From contig CP031592.1 in assembly GCA_003217735.2 (NCBI GenBank), positions 1 to 64,000 of the forward strand: 64,000 nucleotides of DNA, read 5' to 3'. Both the position numbers and the translations under genes were made by a program. A model generated the notes under the pieces. That model made no database searches. It saw only the letters and a list, made by a program, of their open reading frames with translations, and was not told the DNA's origin. The stretch is from Marinibacterium anthonyi (GTDB taxonomy: Bacteria; Pseudomonadota; Alphaproteobacteria; Rhodobacterales; Rhodobacteraceae). This document shows, in pieces, positions 60,955 to 64,000 of the stretch; within the stretch, counting starts at the first letter, position 1, and every line of letters starts with the position of its first letter.

Positions 60955-62400
60955 TCACGTCATCCCCTGCGCCACCGCCCCGCCCGCGCCCATCGACGCC
61001 GCGAGCAGATCGGCGGGATTGCCCTCCAGGCAGCGCCAGAAGCCGCCGCCGGGGGCCATGTTCTCGGGCGGGCCCATGACGATGGCGTCCAGGCAGCCCA
61101 GGTAGAAATCGTAGAACGCCGTGTCGAAGGCCGCGCGGTCGCCGCCCTTCTCGGCCACGGGGCCGGTTTCGACATAGATCTCCATCCGGCCGTCGTCGCG
61201 CCAGCGGGTGCCGAAGAAGAACACCGCCGCCTGCCCCTGCCAGGCCATCATCGCCGCCCCCTGCCCCAGCGCCAGGTCGCGGCCGCGGAAGCGGTGCGTC
61301 AGGCTGGCGCCGCCGAACCCGCCATCGGGCAGCAGCTGCACCAGGTGCGGCTCGCGCCGCAGGATCTTCACCGCCTTCAGGAAATCGGCCTGGAAATTGC
61401 CATGGGTGCCCAGGGTCTTTTCCCTGGGATGGGTCAGGTCGGTGGGCGACTTGGCGGAAATCCCGATCAGCGGCAGGCCGGCGTCCAGCATGATCCAGGG
61501 CGCCACCACCGTCAGCCCGGCATGGGCCGACACCAGCACGATCGACTTGCCCGCCTTTGCCGCGGCCACCAGCGGGTTGGGATCGGGCAGCACCATCAGC
61601 GCCTTGAGCTGGCCGGCCAGCGCGCGCACGGCCCCGTCGTCCGGCCCCCCCTGCCCCGGCTGCGGCCCGCCCGAGGCCGGCCAGGCATAGTATTTCAGGA
61701 AGGTCAGGTAATCGACGGCCGCCCGGCCCCAGTTCAGCCGCGCGGCGAACGCCTGCGCCGCGTCGCCCTCCAGCCCGCGTTCCAGCGCCAGCGACAGCAC
61801 CATCCGCGGCGGCACCCAGTCGATGCCCGGCGCCGGCAGCGTCTTCAGCGCCTCGGCCAGGGTGGCGGGGACGGGGCCGTCCACGAAGACCTGGTGATCG
61901 GCGGCGATCAGCCCGGTCTGGTTGTGCATCCTCAGGTCCAGCAGGTTGCGCCGGATCTTCGACGGCAGCTCCGGGTCGGATTCCAGCCGCGTGATCAGCG
62001 CCATCAGCGATGTCGTCGCGCGCAGCTGTTCCAGCGCGCGCACCCAGAGGTAAAGCATCCTGGCATGGGTCAGCCCCGAGGCCGCGGACAGGTGGACGCA
62101 TTCCACCAGCGCCCCGGCGTCATGCAGCGCAAAGACCGTCTCCAGCACCACCCGCCGGCGCGACCCGGGCCGGGCCAGCACCACCTTGGGCTTGACCCCG
62201 ATATCCTGCCCGACGCGGTCCAGCCCCTGCGCCAGCGCCCCGGCCAGCCGCTGGCTCTGCTCGGGTCCCAGCAGCAGCGCCGGCTCGGCGAAACGGGTCG
62301 GCTGAATGTCCAGCTCGAAGGCGCCGAACAGGTCGTCCGGCCCATCCCAGGCCGATCCATTCCCCCCCGATCCATCCCCCCCCGGGCCGGCGATCCCCAT
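60955..62400 (-). CDS. Hypothetical protein with an LpxL/lysophospholipid-acyltransferase-like C-terminal half
   Basis: ATG at 62400 is next to the stop of ST10 and gives 481 residues. The first half is not recognised. The second half, IVLVSAHAGLTVVAPWIMLD, PHLVQLLPDGGFGGASLTHR and GQGAAMMAWQGQAAVFFFGT, follows the order of LpxL/HtrB-type acyltransferases. However, the HX4(D/E) catalytic motif is not intact (His is followed by AGLTV). It could be an inactive relative, a divergent acyltransferase or something else. Its place between two sulfotransferase genes suggests a role in the same glycan or lipid. Confidence 0.45.
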   Translation of the reverse strand: MGIAGPGGDGSGGNGSAWDGPDDLFGAFELDIQPTRFAEPALLLGPEQSQRLAGALAQGLDRVGQDIGVKPKVVLARPGSRRRVVLETVFALHDAGALVECVHLSAASGLTHARMLYLWVRALEQLRATTSLMALITRLESDPELPSKIRRNLLDLRMHNQTGLIAADHQVFVDGPVPATLAEALKTLPAPGIDWVPPRMVLSLALERGLEGDAAQAFAARLNWGRAAVDYLTFLKYYAWPASGGPQPGQGGPDDGAVRALAGQLKALMVLPDPNPLVAAAKAGKSIVLVSAHAGLTVVAPWIMLDAGLPLIGISAKSPTDLTHPREKTLGTHGNFQADFLKAVKILRREPHLVQLLPDGGFGGASLTHRFRGRDLALGQGAAMMAWQGQAAVFFFGTRWRDDGRMEIYVETGPVAEKGGDRAAFDTAFYDFYLGCLDAIVMGPPENMAPGGGFWRCLEGNPADLLAASMGAGGAVAQGMT

Positions 62401-62401
62401 G

Positions 62402-63370
62402 TCAGGCGCCGCCCGGTGTCTGGCCGGACGCCCCTGCCGGGTCCGGTTCGGCGAAATAGCTTTCGAACCCATAGCCCAACGCCTCGCCCACCGGGCCGCA
62501 GATCCGGCGGAAGGTCTCCTTGTCCTCGTCGCTCCAGTCGACGTCCGACAGCTTCAGGTAACGCTGCAGGTCGCGGTCGGGATCTTCGGACTGGGGACGG
62601 GCCGACACCAGGTAGCGGGCCATCGCGGCCTGTTCCTCGGCCGACAGCTCCAGGTAGGTGGCGATGCGCGCGGCGATCTCTTCGGGCATGGTGGCCAGGT
62701 CGTGGAAATCGAAGGCCAGGCAATTGCCCCGCAGCCGGTCGCGCACCTGCAGCCAGGCCTGGTTGCACGCGGCCCAGGCCTTGCACTGGTCGACAAAGGC
62801 CGTGTCCGAGAACTTCTTCAGCTTGGACTGGATGTTGTCGACATGACGGCGCGAACAGAAGATGAAGCGCGGGTCCTCGTGGTAGCGGTTCAGCATCGGC
62901 ACGGCGCGGATGATGCGCGCGCTCGGCGTCTTGTCGATCAGGTAATGCGACCGCTTGCGTTCGGTCATGTAGCCTTCGTAGCCGCGGAACAGGTGGCGCA
63001 GCAGCGCATCCGCATCCAGCGTGTCGCGGGCATTGCCAAGCGGCGGCTTTCTCTGCTCGGTCCCGGCGTCGCTCTTCCGGCCTTGCCGCCGCAGCTTGTC
63101 TTCCCTGGTCGTCCGGGCGCCGCCGTAGCCGCGCACCGTGGACACGATCTGGCTCAGCAGCGGTTCGATATGGCTTTCGCCAAATCCGTTGTACCGGGTC
63201 TGGGCCACCGCGTTGCGCAGCGCCGATGTCCCCGAGCGGGACGAGCCCAGGATGTAGACGATGGTCTTGCGCCCCTCGACCTGGTTGACCCCCTGGAACT
63301 GGCGCGCCCGGCCACGCACCGCCGGTCTGGCCGGGATGTCCTGGCTGCTTTTCGGTATCGTCTCGGACAT
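62402..63370 (-). CDS. Sulfotransferase-like protein (ST10)
   Basis: In this 322-residue protein TIVYILGSSRSGTSALRNAV near residue 36-55 is the PAPS loop, and RFIFCSRRHVDNIQSKLKKF near 168-187 the likely 3'-phosphate site, with HYLIDKTPSARII before it (the DKTP motif of sulfotransfer_3-type proteins). The C-terminal 20 residues are Pro/Gly-rich. It heads the three-gene operon. Confidence 0.8.
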   Translation of the reverse strand: MSETIPKSSQDIPARPAVRGRARQFQGVNQVEGRKTIVYILGSSRSGTSALRNAVAQTRYNGFGESHIEPLLSQIVSTVRGYGGARTTREDKLRRQGRKSDAGTEQRKPPLGNARDTLDADALLRHLFRGYEGYMTERKRSHYLIDKTPSARIIRAVPMLNRYHEDPRFIFCSRRHVDNIQSKLKKFSDTAFVDQCKAWAACNQAWLQVRDRLRGNCLAFDFHDLATMPEEIAARIATYLELSAEEQAAMARYLVSARPQSEDPDRDLQRYLKLSDVDWSDEDKETFRRICGPVGEALGYGFESYFAEPDPAGASGQTPGGA

Positions 63371-63558
63371 CGCTTCCTCCTGCAGGGCGCCGGTGCCGGT
63401 CCGGCCAGGGTCATCTTTCGGCTCTTCTTTCGTGTCGCACCCGGCCCGCCCCGTTACCGGTCCCCCTCCCGGGTTGGCTCCAGGACTGGCTCCAGCACCG
63501 GCTCAGAACCGGGCCCCAGGACAGGCGCGGGACCGGCGCGGAAGCGATCCGGGTCCGG
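63371..63558. other. Short gap between ST10 and the glycosyltransferase
   Basis: This 188-bp stretch contains imperfect short repeats of CCAGGAC, GGCTCCAG and ACCGG type. No gene or clear promoter was seen. Confidence 0.35.
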
Positions 63559-64000
63559 TCATTCTGCAGGCACGGCGGTCCCGATGCCAGCGATGACCGC
63601 CTTGTGCGCCTCCCAGGCCTGGGTGACGGTGATCTCGTCGCCCATGCCGCGGGCCATCTTCTGCCACAGCTCGGCATTGCCGATGCAGGTTTCCATCAGC
63701 TGCGCCAGCTCGGTGTCCGATCCCGGCAGGAAGGAAAACCCGTTGACCCCGTCGATGATCCGGTCGCTCAGCCCCCCCGCGCGCGAGGCCAGCACCGGGC
63801 GGCGCGCGTCCCAAGCTTCCGACACCACCAGCCCGAAGGTCTCGGGCCAGATCGACGGCGTCAGTACCCAGTCGACCGAGGACATCAGTTCGAACACGTT
63901 GTCGCGGGAATAGGACCCGACCTCGGTCACGATCAGTTCCTCGGGGGCGTCGTCCAGCACCGCCTCGATCTTGGCCAGGTAATCGGCGGTGGCGTATTCC
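63559..64000 (-). CDS. GT4-type glycosyltransferase, C-terminal part (cut by window edge)
   Basis: The frame is open to the last base. The visible 146 residues include [52 protein letters not shown] and the end NAELWQKMARGMG. This is the donor-binding half of a GT4 enzyme; E-x-F-G-L-V-V-S-E is the EX7E-like motif. It resembles the SIWPETF region of the large enzyme at 51618. Confidence 0.8.
   Translation of the reverse strand, partial: EYATADYLAKIEAVLDDAPEELIVTEVGSYSRDNVFELMSSVDWVLTPSIWPETFGLVVSEAWDARRPVLASRAGGLSDRIIDGVNGFSFLPGSDTELAQLMETCIGNAELWQKMARGMGDEITVTQAWEAHKAVIAGIGTAVPAE

Noticed and set aside
1-64000. tRNA, rRNA, riboswitch and CRISPR signals
   Set aside because: None was recognised on reading both strands; short structured RNAs could still have been missed.

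Overview
The window looks like one side of a RepA-type plasmid from a marine alphaproteobacterium of the roseobacter group (Rhodobacteraceae). It opens exactly on the start codon of a replication initiator of the RepA (RPA, PF10134) family, which suggests a circular record linearised at repA. The DNA is GC-rich, and a complete dTDP-L-rhamnose set (rfbC, rfbB, rfbD, rfbA) follows at once. Roseobacter RepA-I replicons with rhamnose operons are known as 'biofilm plasmids', and this layout fits them. No partition genes, tRNA, rRNA or CRISPR arrays are visible.

Layout. 1-1.3 kb: repA plus repeats that could belong to the origin. 1.3-8.8 kb: the rhamnose operon, interleaved with an AlgX/AlgJ-like acetyltransferase, two glycosyltransferases and a sulfotransferase. 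9.0-11.1 kb: a Wza/KpsD-type outer-membrane export lipoprotein, divergent from an epimerase. 11.1-17.2 kb: a visibly more AT-rich block with three sulfotransferases, an alpha/beta hydrolase, a DUF4214-like protein and a glycosyltransferase, probably acquired separately. 17.3-21.5 kb: an initiating sugar-phosphate transferase, a broken RTX-type gene, and adjoining IS30 and ISNCY elements. 21.7-32.1 kb: UDP-glucose dehydrogenase, a 1018-aa pyruvyltransferase/FrhB fusion, a GT14-like transferase, a secreted GH39-like hydrolase, and a pectate-lyase-like beta-helix gene split by an 8-bp tandem repeat and by a C7 tract. 32.4-39.2 kb: two sulfotransferases, manC and a bimodular glycosyltransferase. 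39.4-43.3 kb: a YjbE-YjbE-YjbF-YjbH (Gfc-type) exopolysaccharide module with a CtrA-like site. 43.5-49.9 kb: CapD-like dehydratase, KpsT, KpsE, KpsM and a glycosyltransferase. 50-55.8 kb: sulfotransferase, O-acetyltransferase, large glycosyltransferase, sulfatase. 55.9-58.8 kb: a DUF2793 gene destroyed by nested IS3/IS5-type insertions. 58.9-64 kb: three more sulfotransferases, an acyltransferase-like protein and the end of a glycosyltransferase that runs off the window.

Taken together the genes describe a factory for a surface polysaccharide. Precursors are dTDP-rhamnose, UDP-glucuronate, GDP-mannose and a CapD-type amino sugar. The chain would be initiated on a lipid carrier, built by at least eight glycosyltransferases, decorated with sulfate (ten sulfotransferase-like genes), acetate and pyruvate, and exported through Wza/KpsE/KpsM/KpsT with a Yjb/Gfc outer-membrane module. 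Trimming would fall to a sulfatase, a GH39-like hydrolase and a possibly phase-variable lyase. A heavily sulfated polysaccharide is an inference from the gene content. Two TTAA-N7-TTAA sites suggest CtrA control, which would fit the swim-or-stick lifestyle of roseobacters.
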